DNA of 64,000 nucleotides, taken from NCBI GenBank assembly GCA_956465555.1, contig OY101119.1:2590629-2654628 (forward strand), read 5' to 3'. Made by a program: the position numbers and the translations under genes. Shown piece by piece: positions 43,502 to 52,845 of the stretch. The stretch comes from Nitzschia sp. pyKryTriq1 (lineage: Eukaryota > Bacillariophyta > Bacillariophyceae > Bacillariales > Bacillariaceae). Numbering within the stretch: position 1 is the first letter of the stretch; each line of letters begins with the position of its first letter. The notes beneath the pieces were generated by a model, which made no database searches, was not told the origin of the DNA, and worked only from the letters and a program-made list of their open reading frames with translations.

Positions 43502-44325
43502 ATGGCGTGGCCACCCGAAAGCTTAGGCATTGAAACCGAAGATCTCATCAATCAATGTGAATTGATGGAAGTCCTTCCCGCTTCTGCGCAAGGGAAGCAA
43601 TTTGTCCCGGTACGTCTCATCCTCTCGCTACTGATTTAAAATTTACTTTGAGTGATTACCCTCCTTTGAACCTTTCGTTTTTGCTCATGCGTTTGCAATC
43701 TTTCCCTCTCGCTTGACAGGTCGTGGAATTGGCAGCCTTGCTGTATACTGGAGAATATGTTCACGCCCGTCATCTCTGGCGTCGGTGGAAAGACACTAAC
43801 CCCCCATCGTACTTGGCAGATTGGTGGGCCGTAGGTGCCGCCATGATGGCGCTTTCCTTTGGAAGTAGTAGTAGCAACAACACCAACAACAACACCCAAC
43901 CTGCTAGTACCCCGACGACGACGACGACGATGACGAGCATTGCCGAATTGACGGCCACCATTTGGAACGGGCTGGCCCACATTCAAGCAACGCATCCCGC
44001 ACCGCTCCAAGATTATGCCACAGAAGTGGGTATTGCGTACCGCAAACGAGTCTTGCAACGCTGCCATGGTCAGAAGCAGCAACAGCACGAGCTGCCACCA
44101 CCCCAACCGTACTGGACGCTCTTGAACTTTACCTCGACCGCCGAGTGGGAACTATTTTGCCAGCATCATAGTCAGGGAGGCACAAGTGGAAGCAGTCACT
44201 CAGGAATGGCGGCTAGCAATACTACTCTGGCCATGGATGCCAAGACTAGTCTGACACAGGTAGTGGCCTTTTTGGAAAGTAAGCCCCCCTCGGCCAACAC
44301 CACCAGTGCATCTGCCCGGGCTTGA
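43502..44325 (+). CDS. CSN8/PSMD8/eIF3k-family protein, probably COP9 subunit 8
   Basis: There are two exons, 43502-43609 and 43720-44325, with a 110-bp intron, giving 237 residues. The protein is helical at its core. VVELAALLYTGEYVHARHLW (37-56) resembles the family start, where a short helix pair precedes ARYLWKR. ADWWAVGAAMMAL, IWNGLAHIQATHP and VGIAYRKRVLQRC continue the helical repeat, and PYWTLLNFTSTAEWELFCQ sits where the winged-helix half begins. A Ser/Asn/Thr-rich loop interrupts the middle. The match is to the CSN8_PSD8_EIF3K fold, and length and the ARHLW box favour CSN8 over the proteasome or eIF3 members. The assignment is by pattern only. Confidence 0.55.
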
Positions 44326-44861
44326 GAGAAAGTGAAAAGTGTTTTTGATGATGGGAAGTGTTTCTCTTGCAGCTACGATATTGTACTCGTACTGTATGAT
44401 ACGATACTCCTGGTGCTACATTAATACAATCTGCTGGTGGATGTGGGCTCAGAATGTACATATGCTACGAACACAATAGTGACATGACATACACGGTATT
44501 GTTGCGAAGTTCTTTCTACACGTCGAAGCCTGGACACCGACTTGGCGTCCATGTCGGCATTCTTGTAGTCTACTACTTTCAGATCAAGAGCAGTATTCTA
44601 ATCTCTACTCTAGTAGTTGAATGAGTATCAGAGAGTACCGGTACAATAGCCTAAATTTTGTCTAGCTAGCTACGACTATACCTTTACGATAGAGTAACGC
44701 TGATACGTACCGGTACACATAACTGATCAACTGAACTATTACAAATCGAGCAAGCTGCAAGTACATGTAGTGCTCTCAAGTCTCAAGGAGACGATGAGAC
44801 ACGTTGATATTTCATTCCCGAGAGACCATTCCCGAACGCCTGTCGACCTTCTCTGCGACAT
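44326..44861. other. Intergenic, no gene recognised
   Basis: The stretch carries GTAC and TAGTAG/CTACTC motifs (near 44620-44720) and ends at the inverted repeat that bounds the element downstream. Nothing coding is seen. Confidence 0.5.
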
Positions 44862-45117
44862 CGCTACATTTTGCGGAACAGATGGCCGCGCGGCCGACGA
44901 ACGCCGTTCGCAAGCCTTCCAAAGAGCGCCGACGCCCTTCAAGAATATTTTAATCCAAAGAGTCATCTACTAGTAGAATTCACGTACAAGATACCTATTC
45001 CAATCGTGCTTGTGAGAAAGACGTCACATCATATCACATCACACACATTATTCATCGACGCGATGGAACAACACATCCAGCATCCATCATTCCATTGACA
45101 ACAACACAACTTCGACT

Positions 45118-45609
45118 ATGGTGAACGGTAGAGCTGTTCGACGGGGCACCACGCGCCCCCCTCCTCGACAAGCTGGCACAATATATGCGCCGAATCAACG
45201 ACCCGGTGGGCGGAACCAAGCGTTTCCGATCGAGACGCGTCGACTCGCTGTTTTGGCCCATCAGATTCTGGAAGACCACAGCCCGATTCTAGTGCAGGCC
45301 CGTCAGGGTGCGTTTCACCCTTCCACTCGCACCATCCGACGATGGAACCATCGCCATGCGAATCTCGGCCATCTCCAACCCTTCCGACGAAGCGGAAACC
45401 GTCGCTCACGCGTCTTGAAAGGGTACGATCTCATCCTTCTCGCGCTCTACAACATCAAATTTCCTACCGCCACAGCGTTGGAAAAGATCGCATTCTTGTG
45501 GAACTCTTGGGGTAGATTTCAACCGGATGGCGGAAGGCTCTACGACGAGTCACAGATTTCAAGAGCCGAGCAGCAAATTGGACTCTCCAGAAAGAAAACT
45601 TCCTGTTGA
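45118..45609 (+). CDS. Truncated transposase-like protein (helix-turn-helix N-terminus)
   Basis: The 163-residue ORF starts at an ATG. LAVLAHQILEDHSPILVQ and later YDESQISRAEQQIGLSRKK (about 142-160) have the look of the paired helix-turn-helix region that precedes the catalytic domain in Tc1-like and related DDE transposases. The ORF ends two residues after this motif, where a catalytic domain with DDE/D residues should follow, so no transposition activity is expected. It sits between inverted repeats and overlaps the 3' end of an opposing ORF. The transposase reading is by pattern and could be wrong. Confidence 0.5.
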   Translation: MVNGRAVRRGTTRPPPRQAGTIYAPNQRPGGRNQAFPIETRRLAVLAHQILEDHSPILVQARQGAFHPSTRTIRRWNHRHANLGHLQPFRRSGNRRSRVLKGYDLILLALYNIKFPTATALEKIAFLWNSWGRFQPDGGRLYDESQISRAEQQIGLSRKKTSC

Positions 45610-46246
45610 GTAGTAGTCCATTGGACGAGGGCTCGTCCATACTAGGATGACTGCATCTCAAACAAATAGAAGATTCACCAACCAAAAATGACCCACTGTG
45701 GCCAGGGGGGCGATTGTATTCCTCCACCGAGGGCTTGTACAAATATTTGCCATACTGCCCACTCTTCTCTTCCAGTGCCTTCTCTTGACCCTTCAACAAT
45801 GTCTCGCAGACGAAGTCATACTGCATGACCTCCAGCACAGCGGCAGTGGTCGTTGCTTTCTTCGACTTGAACCTTTTCGTTTCAAGCTTTTGATACGCTA
45901 CCCCTAATTGGTAGAATCCATTGATAAGAGCTGTCTTGTCTGGTCCTCTGCTTTTTGCCAGGTCTGCGGGCGGGATAGCTGTAATCCCCTTTTCCACTTC
46001 GGACCACAAAGAACCGCCCCCACAGGAACTGACAGCATTTTGTATGATGGTAGAATTATGCTGCAGCACCTTGAAAAGCTTCACAAGGTGCTCTTTTGTA
46101 GGCCCAACATTTTGTTTCGACAACGCGGTGATGATGTCAGCTTGTCCGAGAGACTCAACAGAGAGAGTCTCTGTCAGTACCTTTTGGAAGCCAGAGGTCG
46201 TATCATCGACACTCCTTTTGTTGTAGTCAGTAGTAGTTGAAATCAT
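45464..46246 (-). CDS. Unknown protein with a chimeric 3' end
   Basis: The protein has 260 residues from the ATG at 46246; the frame is open further upstream without an ATG. Residues 1 to about 185 look like a folded, helical protein (FQKVLTETLSVESL, HLVKLFKVLQHNSTIIQNAV, INGFYQLGVAYQKLETKRF). I do not recognise the family. From about residue 213 to the stop the frame is antisense to the transposase-like ORF and reads as basic, unconserved sequence. The normal C-terminus therefore seems lost or replaced. The whole ORF lies inside the inverted repeats. It may be a captured gene fragment or a gene broken by insertion. Confidence 0.45.
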   Translation of the reverse strand: MISTTTDYNKRSVDDTTSGFQKVLTETLSVESLGQADIITALSKQNVGPTKEHLVKLFKVLQHNSTIIQNAVSSCGGGSLWSEVEKGITAIPPADLAKSRGPDKTALINGFYQLGVAYQKLETKRFKSKKATTTAAVLEVMQYDFVCETLLKGQEKALEEKSGQYGKYLYKPSVEEYNRPPGHSGSFLVGESSICLRCSHPSMDEPSSNGLLLNRKFSFWRVQFAARLLKSVTRRRAFRHPVEIYPKSSTRMRSFPTLWR

Positions 46247-46847
46247 ACTGCTGATGATGGTAATGATGGTAAGATGATGATACTGAGTTGGATAGGAGTA
46301 GGGTGATAATGATAATAGAGTTGTCGGAGCAATGCTGAGGGCTGGGGTGTTGGCTGCAGTATTAACTACAGTACTACCAGGTACCTGGTATGCGTACAGT
46401 GATGCTGCCACACAAGACTGAAAAGTATCTACCGGTATGCAGTACTCGTACTGTATTGTACGTGAATTCTACTAGTAGATGACTCTTTGGATTAAAATAT
46501 TCTTGAAGGGCGTCGGCGCTCTTCGGAAGGCTTGCGAACGGCGTTCGTCGGCCGCGCGGCCATCTGTTCCGCAAAATGTAGCGGTCCACATACTAGTTCT
46601 TGAATGATTTTATACAGCCTTATTTAAATTATTCATATACATTAACCTCTAGTTAACGCTCCACATACATTACGCCGACTGTCCAGTTCTATCGCTCACA
46701 ATTCTGTCGCCGATCCACCAAAATCTGCAAATCCACCAAAATCTGTGATCTCCAGATCCATACATATCTCTCACTCATATATTCCGTGGGATTTCCTGTC
46801 GTCGAAGATTTGTATAAACGTTCTCTTCTTTTCGCTAATAATAAACA

Positions 46848-47990
46848 ATGATGGATCAAGTGCGCTACCCTTCTAGCTTCGCATTTTCTTCGTCAGGAAA
46901 TCCGAACGTTTACCCCTACGTGGAAAGCGGGGAGCCGCAGGGAAACCGATCAAGATTGGATTCAGCATCATCGGAAAGCTCCAGGGGGAGCGGGAAACCT
47001 CCTCGACGACGCAGTCATCGGCCTAGGGGATGCCGTGGGGGGAGCAATCGTCGGAGAAACAACGCTGACGGTACAAAGAAACCAAGCATCAAAGATAAAG
47101 ATAATAAGGCAGGAGACTTGGGCAGCAACATGACCATCCTTTCGAAGCATCCGAATCACAAACAAGTAATGCCAGTTAAAAAGGGCGTGCAAGAATATAC
47201 CATTTTGAGTCGTCAGGCTCAACCATTGCTTGAACGGGAGCGCAGCACGTTCTCCTCGACTTCCACTGCCCAGATGACTGAGTATTCATCGTCGCAGGGC
47301 GGCGATGAGAATCCAATCTATCCAAGTGACTTTTCTGCCATCCAACCCTCCTTCTCTGACTCTTCTTCCGAATTTGGCACAGACCCGATTGCGCAAGACT
47401 TGAATATCTATCCAAGTGATTCTTACAGTAGCATCGGCAGCGAGGGCAATATCATCAGCCAGAGTCAGATCCTCCCACCCCTGCCTTCCAACGCGTTTCA
47501 TGACGAATACATCCCTTCTGGCCCCAATCCTTATGCTTTAAAGCCGTCGACGCACGATAAGAACAACAACAACAACAATATGATGTTCTCTCGGGAAAAC
47601 TTTTCACAATCCCCCGAACCATCCAAGTTTGTGGGTGGTTACGCAACCCCCATGAAAAACTTGGCTCCCCTATCTATATATTACAATTCGTATCCTTTGC
47701 AGTACCATTCCAATAATATTGCAATTGAGAACGGCTTTAACATGAAGGACTGCAACACAATGGGCCCTCCGCCCCCGCGCCCTAAGCTATTCTCGGGCAC
47801 CGCCAACAACGCAAACTACGTCACTACTTCTAACGGTTCTATTGGGGTTACTTGCAGCAGCGAGAACGATTATCGCGCCGAGCGTTTGGAAATCCAACGT
47901 CAAAACGTTGAGGGAGGAAGTTTATTTGTAACCTCCCCGCGTTCGTTTCTCATGGGAAAGAGAAACGGGAACATGGCAGCTGCCTTTTAG
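46848..47990 (+). CDS. Ser/Asn/Pro-rich disordered protein of unknown function
   Basis: The protein has 380 residues, one exon and an ATG start. Composition is Ser, Asn, Pro and Tyr rich throughout, with a basic patch KPPRRRSHRPRGCRGGSNRRR (about 51-71) that could bind nucleic acid or act as a nuclear signal. The phrase IYPSD occurs twice (near 156 and 187). A poly-Asn run lies near 240. The end, SPRSFLMGKRNGNMAAAF, looks defined. No domain is recognised. The intact length, ATG and codon use argue that it is a real gene. A regulatory function is only a guess and is not claimed. Confidence 0.6.
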   Translation: MMDQVRYPSSFAFSSSGNPNVYPYVESGEPQGNRSRLDSASSESSRGSGKPPRRRSHRPRGCRGGSNRRRNNADGTKKPSIKDKDNKAGDLGSNMTILSKHPNHKQVMPVKKGVQEYTILSRQAQPLLERERSTFSSTSTAQMTEYSSSQGGDENPIYPSDFSAIQPSFSDSSSEFGTDPIAQDLNIYPSDSYSSIGSEGNIISQSQILPPLPSNAFHDEYIPSGPNPYALKPSTHDKNNNNNNMMFSRENFSQSPEPSKFVGGYATPMKNLAPLSIYYNSYPLQYHSNNIAIENGFNMKDCNTMGPPPPRPKLFSGTANNANYVTTSNGSIGVTCSSENDYRAERLEIQRQNVEGGSLFVTSPRSFLMGKRNGNMAAAF

Positions 47991-48618
47991 TGCGATTACG
48001 CGATGGAAGAAGAATCGAAGCAAGGGTAGCCAGCAATGGAAATGTCGACTACCACTTGTGAAGCAACATGAAAAAGATAGAATGGCGCCATCTTTTATCA
48101 GCATCTTCAACAACCATCCTATCACCTTTGAACAATTCCCGCGGACACTTCCAATTGTTTTGGTCCAGATGATGATGTACTCGTATCGTCCAAAAACAAC
48201 ACTTCATCTGTGCTCAAGTACAACGAAATGTTCGCAAAAGCAAAAAATCCAAAATTAATTAAAAATTAAATCATAATAATAGAGAAACGATATGTTTCCA
48301 TCAGTAGTACACACTGATCTTGAAATGGTCCTTCGATGATGTCTAGCTAATCTAGATACTGACTGTCTGTGCACAATTACTATAGTTAGCATGGCATCTA
48401 GCATCCTCGATTCATGAACCTACGTTGTTGGATCTCCAAGGGCTGAACACACGATGCCGCAAGGGAGTTCATGGATAGCTAGCAAGGCAAAACGGATGGG
48501 GTTCCAGGGTCCATACTACTATTTCGACTGCAAACGACCTGGCATCAATCCTTCCAATAATACAGTTCCATCTCGACAAAAGCCCTCGATTTTTGTAGTA
48601 CAAGTAGTACTTTAGGAG
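47991..48618. other. Intergenic, 3' flanks of convergent genes
   Basis: An A/T-rich stretch near 48240-48280 (AATTAATTAAAAATTAAA) follows the disordered-protein gene. No gene is seen. Confidence 0.5.
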
Positions 48619-49308
48619 CTATTTGGAGTATTTGACGCCACCCATAAAGGAACGAGCATCTGGTACTCCCCCATTGAACTCAGCGTCCCGAAAGTCGAAT
48701 CCTGGATGCTCTTCTTGAAATCGCTCCAACATCAACTTCTTCTTGGCATCTTCCTTTGCCAGTGGATCAAGCTGCACAGTCATGTTGCCTTTGAGCGCGG
48801 CATCCCATAGTTCTCCTCGATGCGCCTTGGTCAAGTAAATGGTAATGATTTTTGTCTCGCCTCGCGAGGAGGAGGAGGAATCTTCTTCGTCCTCCAAACT
48901 CCAGGTGGATTCGGACACATCGACGGTACCAAAGGTCGGTTCATCCAAGAACCATTGACTTCCACCGACAAGACCCAGTTTTAAATGTGTGGCTTGAATT
49001 TGAACCGATACTTGACTTCCCTTTGTGACATGTGGCGGAGCAGTCACGTAAATGGTCACGTCATCCAAGGTTTGTTCCCACTGATAGACTTCTGCACCAT
49101 TGTATATGAAAGTGTAGCGGCCCGTTGCTTCGTCTTTGACCATGGTCGCCGTACCAGTGGAAGGAGCGCCTGTAGCAGCAGCAACAGAAGCTACTGGTGG
49201 CGGAGGCACACCTTGCAGGGGCAAATTGGGTTGCGGCGCAACGTCGTTATCCTCATCACTTTCATCGTCAATGTGATCGAATTTCGAGTAGTCGGATAGC
49301 TTGCTCAT
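48619..49308 (-). CDS. NudC-type CS-domain protein
   Basis: The protein has 229 residues and one exon. An acidic N-terminus (YSKFDHIDDESDEDND) and an Ala/Pro linker precede a CS (p23-like) domain at about 74-180: YQWEQTLDDVTIYVTAP, KGSQVSVQIQATHLKLGL, FGTVDVSESTWSLED and ITIYLTKAHRGELWDAAL. The C-terminal ERFQEEHPGFDFRDAEFNG followed by SFMGGV is the conserved end of NudC-family proteins. These act as Hsp90 cochaperones, in other eukaryotes linked to dynein and WD40 client folding. The start at the first ATG of the conserved N-terminus was chosen; an upstream open frame has no ATG. Confidence 0.9.
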   Translation of the reverse strand: MSKLSDYSKFDHIDDESDEDNDVAPQPNLPLQGVPPPPVASVAAATGAPSTGTATMVKDEATGRYTFIYNGAEVYQWEQTLDDVTIYVTAPPHVTKGSQVSVQIQATHLKLGLVGGSQWFLDEPTFGTVDVSESTWSLEDEEDSSSSSRGETKIITIYLTKAHRGELWDAALKGNMTVQLDPLAKEDAKKKLMLERFQEEHPGFDFRDAEFNGGVPDARSFMGGVKYSK

Positions 49309-49884
49309 TTTTATTTTCTTACATTCAGCACGTACGTTGGTTTCTGCGGAAATGAAAAAGGAATACAATGACAACAGACTACTATTTTTGGAAGAACACC
49401 TGCAGTCGGTGCGTGAGTGTAGATCAGAGTTCTGCCAGTATCTGTCGTCAGCTCTAGCGCCGCCATTGTCGGTTGTCGACGAACTGATTTCGATGTTTTT
49501 CGTGGTTTTTTGTGCGTCGAAACTCGAAACGAAAGGCTGAGATGACGGGACTCATTTGTTGGTTAGTTCCCGATTGATCGGTCTCAAAAATAGACCGATC
49601 TGAAAGGTTCGGTCTTCTCTGCACGACCCGTTCTCTGATGACGTCTGAGGTCTGAGGAGTCAGTCGAGGAGTCGTCGTCGTCGTCAGTCCAAGCAAGTCT
49701 TTTTGCGATGATGTTCGACGATAGTCTACCGGTACCGGATATGGTGAGTGATGGTGACAGATGTGAGATGTGAGCTGTGAGCTGATGTTGGTGGAAATAG
49801 AATGCCCTTTCATTGTTTGACGACCTTGCTCTACGGGGAAGGACTATTTCAATCGATCACAAGCTTGCACACTGCACACGAAGC
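49309..49884. other. Divergent promoter region
   Basis: These 576 bases separate the NudC gene and a small plus-strand gene that points away. The stretch has CGTCGTCGTCGTC near 49669-49685 and a hairpin-forming pair GATCGGTCTC.../...GACCGATC near 49575-49600. No coding sequence is recognised. Confidence 0.5.
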
Positions 49885-50300
49885 ATGACATCACCAACCT
49901 CGCCTTCTTCGAAGACTGATGGTCATGCCCAAGGAGAAAATGAAATGACGAAATGGTAAGGCGGTTTCTTCTCATGATTGGCACTGCTGACGAGCTCGCA
50001 CCACGTCTCTATAGCAACAGTCGCTCATTCTCCGTTTGTTCTTGATTGGTTTGTGCCAGTTTGCTGTCTCAATATCGATTTTGTGCTGCGGGGATTGGTC
50101 TAGGGACTGCCTACGCCTTGCGCTACAAAAAGGGGGTGATTCCAATGGTGGCAGCTGGCGCGATTGGCACTTCAGCCGATATGGTGTATGGATACCTCGT
50201 CGAATGTGCCCAATACCGAGATTCATGGTCATCATCATCATCCTCGGGTGCCGAATCATCATCGTCGTCATCATCATCCTCCAATACAAATTCAACGTAA
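49885..50300 (+). CDS. Small predicted membrane protein, unknown family
   Basis: There are two exons, 49885-49955 and 50060-50300, with a 104-bp intron ending in a pyrimidine-rich tract and GCCAG, giving 103 residues. The intron is inferred: exon 2 has no ATG and an in-frame TGA lies before the acceptor. Residues 25-70 read CLLSQYRFCAAGIGLGTAYA, then LRYKKG and VIPMVAAGAIGTSADMVYGYL, which is two short hydrophobic helices joined by a basic turn. VECAQYRDSW follows and the tail is poly-Ser. The helix pair with a GxGxGxxYxxxxKKG turn looks like small mitochondrial or organellar membrane proteins, but I cannot name the family. Confidence 0.6.
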
Positions 50301-50558
50301 TATTTGGCAGTCGAAACTAAGTATTTTTGAGGAACCGCAAACAATTTCTTCTCGACATCTTGACCTACTACTAGTGAAGAAAATGATTTTTGACGAAACA
50401 TTTCTATGGGCAGGACCCTAGAAGGACCGTGGCTACTCTCTAGAACGAAAGGATTTTATTTCGCAAAATAAGGAATTTCATGAAGATCAACAACTACCGT
50501 ACTCATGGCCAGTCTACTCCTCGTTCACTCGCCTGCCTGCAGTGCCAACAGTACTGCG

Positions 50559-51974
50559 CTATCGTTTTCGAAAGAGACCTTTGGAAAGCTTAGCACTCGC
50601 ATATCGTATTGACTTTCGAAGTCCAAAAGTGAGCAGACCCTTGAAGGATTGATATCTCGCAGCAGGGGCTACGATCGAAGTTAGGACTTTGGCCAGGGAT
50701 TCTTGTTGTTGCGCTAAATGATTGTGTACTGGATTGGAACTTCCTTGGCGACTGGTTGTAGTAGACGGAACCAATAATGGTTTCTTCGCGACAGGAGGTA
50801 ATCGTTGGACTAATTGGGTACGTGCGGAAATATCGTAGGGATCCCATTCCAAACCGTCCGTTCGAATGGAGATGATGCCCGATTGCTCCAAGGGTTTCAA
50901 AATATTCTTTCCACTTGTCAAAGAATCCCGAAGCGATGACAATGACGACGACTCGTTATCATTATCCACAATGATATCGTCACTACCACGATACAAGGCA
51001 TGAAACCGTTCCAACTGTCCTGGAGCCTGCACCAATTTTTGAATTTTGTGGGGATCTTCCCCTCCGACTTGCATTCGAAAATCTCCGGTATAACTAAGTA
51101 CTGCAATCTGACTGTAAAAATTCTTCCATGGAAGAAGATGATTGGTGGTTACAGTAGTAGACGAAGCGGGAAGAGGGGAGAGCAGCATGGCGGCAGCCAC
51201 AGCGGCCTGGAGGTTGGTCGTTTGTGCCTCCTGTAGAGTTGTTCGATACATTTCCTCTTCTGCTACTTTGGAAAGGATTGGAATGGGAAGTGTCGGTTTA
51301 TGCAGTCGGCCAGCAATATACAAGGAATCCCATTGCGTCAAATCTTGAACAAAATCTTCGTATTGAATCACACCATATTTGAGTGGAAGGGGACCGTCGT
51401 CCACGACATGAAACAAAACTTTGCCATCTTGGCCATGTAAAAATCGTCGTTGCAGTCCGGCCGCCAGTTGTCCCTGACAGTAATCCAAGGTTCGTATCCA
51501 TGTCGCATAGTGATTTGGATTTTGAAGTTCATTGGCCCAATGAAAGGATTCGGCGTCTCGGACGACCAGAATGAGATCCAACATTCCAGCTTGACTGGGA
51601 TCCTCTCCCTGGAGGGCTTGCGAAAAGACACCGGATCCATACCCAAAAGCAAACACCAATTCGTTCTGAGGAAACGTGGTATCGATGAGCTCTGCCAACT
51701 TCTGACTGGATGTTAATTGACCACTACTTGCTGCTTCGGTCACCATGGTGGTTCTGTACAGTAGAGCCTTGTAAAGACGGCGGACTTGAAACTGGGGAAG
51801 ATTTTCAAATGTAGTAGGACGAACCTGGATGTTGAAGCGGCTGTATTTTAGAGTGAGACTAACCGAATGTCGTTCTGTCACTGTCAATGCTTTTGCGTTA
51901 AAAGCGGTACCAGGTAGTGCCAGGATGAGAGATGTTGCATCTTGCATCCCCTCCTTCACACAATTATAATCCAT
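50559..51974 (-). CDS. TAM41: TAM41-type mitochondrial phosphatidate cytidylyltransferase
   Basis: The protein has 471 residues and one exon. TAM41 makes CDP-diacylglycerol in the mitochondrial inner membrane for cardiolipin synthesis. FAFGYGSGVFSQ (109-120) is the nucleotidyltransferase GS motif, MLDLILVVRDAESFHWANEL carries the paired acidic residue and the FHW-N box, and NPNHYATW follows. LKYGVIQYEDFVQDLTQWDSLYIAGRLHKP (about 220-250 region) is the family's second signature. SFKGLLTFGLRKSIRYASAK closes the protein, where family members have a membrane-associated helix. The N-terminal 75 residues are not conserved and might hold a mitochondrial presequence or be mis-modelled. Confidence 0.9.
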   Translation of the reverse strand: MDYNCVKEGMQDATSLILALPGTAFNAKALTVTERHSVSLTLKYSRFNIQVRPTTFENLPQFQVRRLYKALLYRTTMVTEAASSGQLTSSQKLAELIDTTFPQNELVFAFGYGSGVFSQALQGEDPSQAGMLDLILVVRDAESFHWANELQNPNHYATWIRTLDYCQGQLAAGLQRRFLHGQDGKVLFHVVDDGPLPLKYGVIQYEDFVQDLTQWDSLYIAGRLHKPTLPIPILSKVAEEEMYRTTLQEAQTTNLQAAVAAAMLLSPLPASSTTVTTNHLLPWKNFYSQIAVLSYTGDFRMQVGGEDPHKIQKLVQAPGQLERFHALYRGSDDIIVDNDNESSSLSSLRDSLTSGKNILKPLEQSGIISIRTDGLEWDPYDISARTQLVQRLPPVAKKPLLVPSTTTSRQGSSNPVHNHLAQQQESLAKVLTSIVAPAARYQSFKGLLTFGLRKSIRYASAKLSKGLFRKR

Positions 51975-52236
51975 CCGTCGTCGCCAACCATTGTGGCCGA
52001 TGATCCTGATTCTTCAAACGGTACTGGTACCAGGTACCAGGTACCCTTGTCGAAAGATCGCGATCCAAAAGCGATGCGAGCGATGAATGAGCGAGGTGAC
52101 GTCATCATGACGCGACAATATTGCCCGCGCGCACTGTAAGCGCGCAGACGCACTATTCGACCACAACGACTTCTTACACATTTTCATGTTGGATTATCCT
52201 AGTGTTTCGGTACTTCAGTTGTTCGTAACTTTTATA

Positions 52237-52677
52237 TTATGAGCTATTATTCTCTATCTTCATATACATTCTCGTATTCTCATTCAGACGTGCGACATTG
52301 TTCGGATGGGTTCTCCGATGGTCTCGGACCGTCTTAGACAATCTCCGTAACTTGCCATGACTCAATATTCCCACGATCGAATTATCTTCCACGTGTAACA
52401 ACACGATACAACACTTCCCAACATTTTCACATCGGGTTTGTCCATCTTCCGCCCAAGATGTAGGGGACATGGACAGACCTTCTTTGTAGGAGAGCCACGT
52501 ACCGTGGGTGATTTGCACACTTTTGAGTTCGGATCCTCTCTCGGTTGCTTTTGACTGCATATGTACCGAATGCCGACGATGATGACCAGCATGCATGATG
52601 ACAGCCAGTGCCGTTTGCGCTGTCATCTCAGTCCAGCAGACACACATCATAATGGCCTTCAAGCTTTCACTCTTCAT
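52237..52677 (-). CDS. Small ORF, unknown, possibly not a gene
   Basis: The ORF has 146 codons from an ATG. It is His, Thr and Arg rich, with no hydrophobic core, no recognisable domain, and composition unlike the neighbouring genes. It lies in the 870-bp gap between TAM41 and TFIIF-alpha genes that point away from each other. It may be a chance frame in promoter DNA. Confidence 0.2.
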   Translation of the reverse strand: MKSESLKAIMMCVCWTEMTAQTALAVIMHAGHHRRHSVHMQSKATERGSELKSVQITHGTWLSYKEGLSMSPTSWAEDGQTRCENVGKCCIVLLHVEDNSIVGILSHGKLRRLSKTVRDHRRTHPNNVARLNENTRMYMKIENNSS

Positions 52678-52845
52678 CCTTGACGACTCAATCTAAACCC
52701 TGCACGCCAAGCTGCAAAAGTCCGGTGATACAACATAGAGCTGTAGCACGTAAACGTGTGCTGTAAAGATCTAGGAGTGGCTAGTAGAGGGTCGAGAAAC
52801 GACTAATTCATTGATCTTGGAAAATAACACAAACAATCACACACA

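Larger units (their letters stand above)
44862..46583. mobile_element. 1.7-kb element bounded by 128-bp inverted repeats
   Basis: The bases 44862-44989 and 46456-46583 are reverse complements with one difference seen. A short frame including NRWPRGRRTPFASLPKSADA reads outward-to-inward in both arms. Between the arms lie a transposase-like N-terminal ORF (45118-45609, plus) and an opposing ORF (45464-46246, minus) that overlaps it antisense. The layout fits a DNA transposon that has lost most of its transposase and acquired host sequence, or a host gene invaded by one. No clear target-site duplication is visible at the outer ends. Confidence 0.75.
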
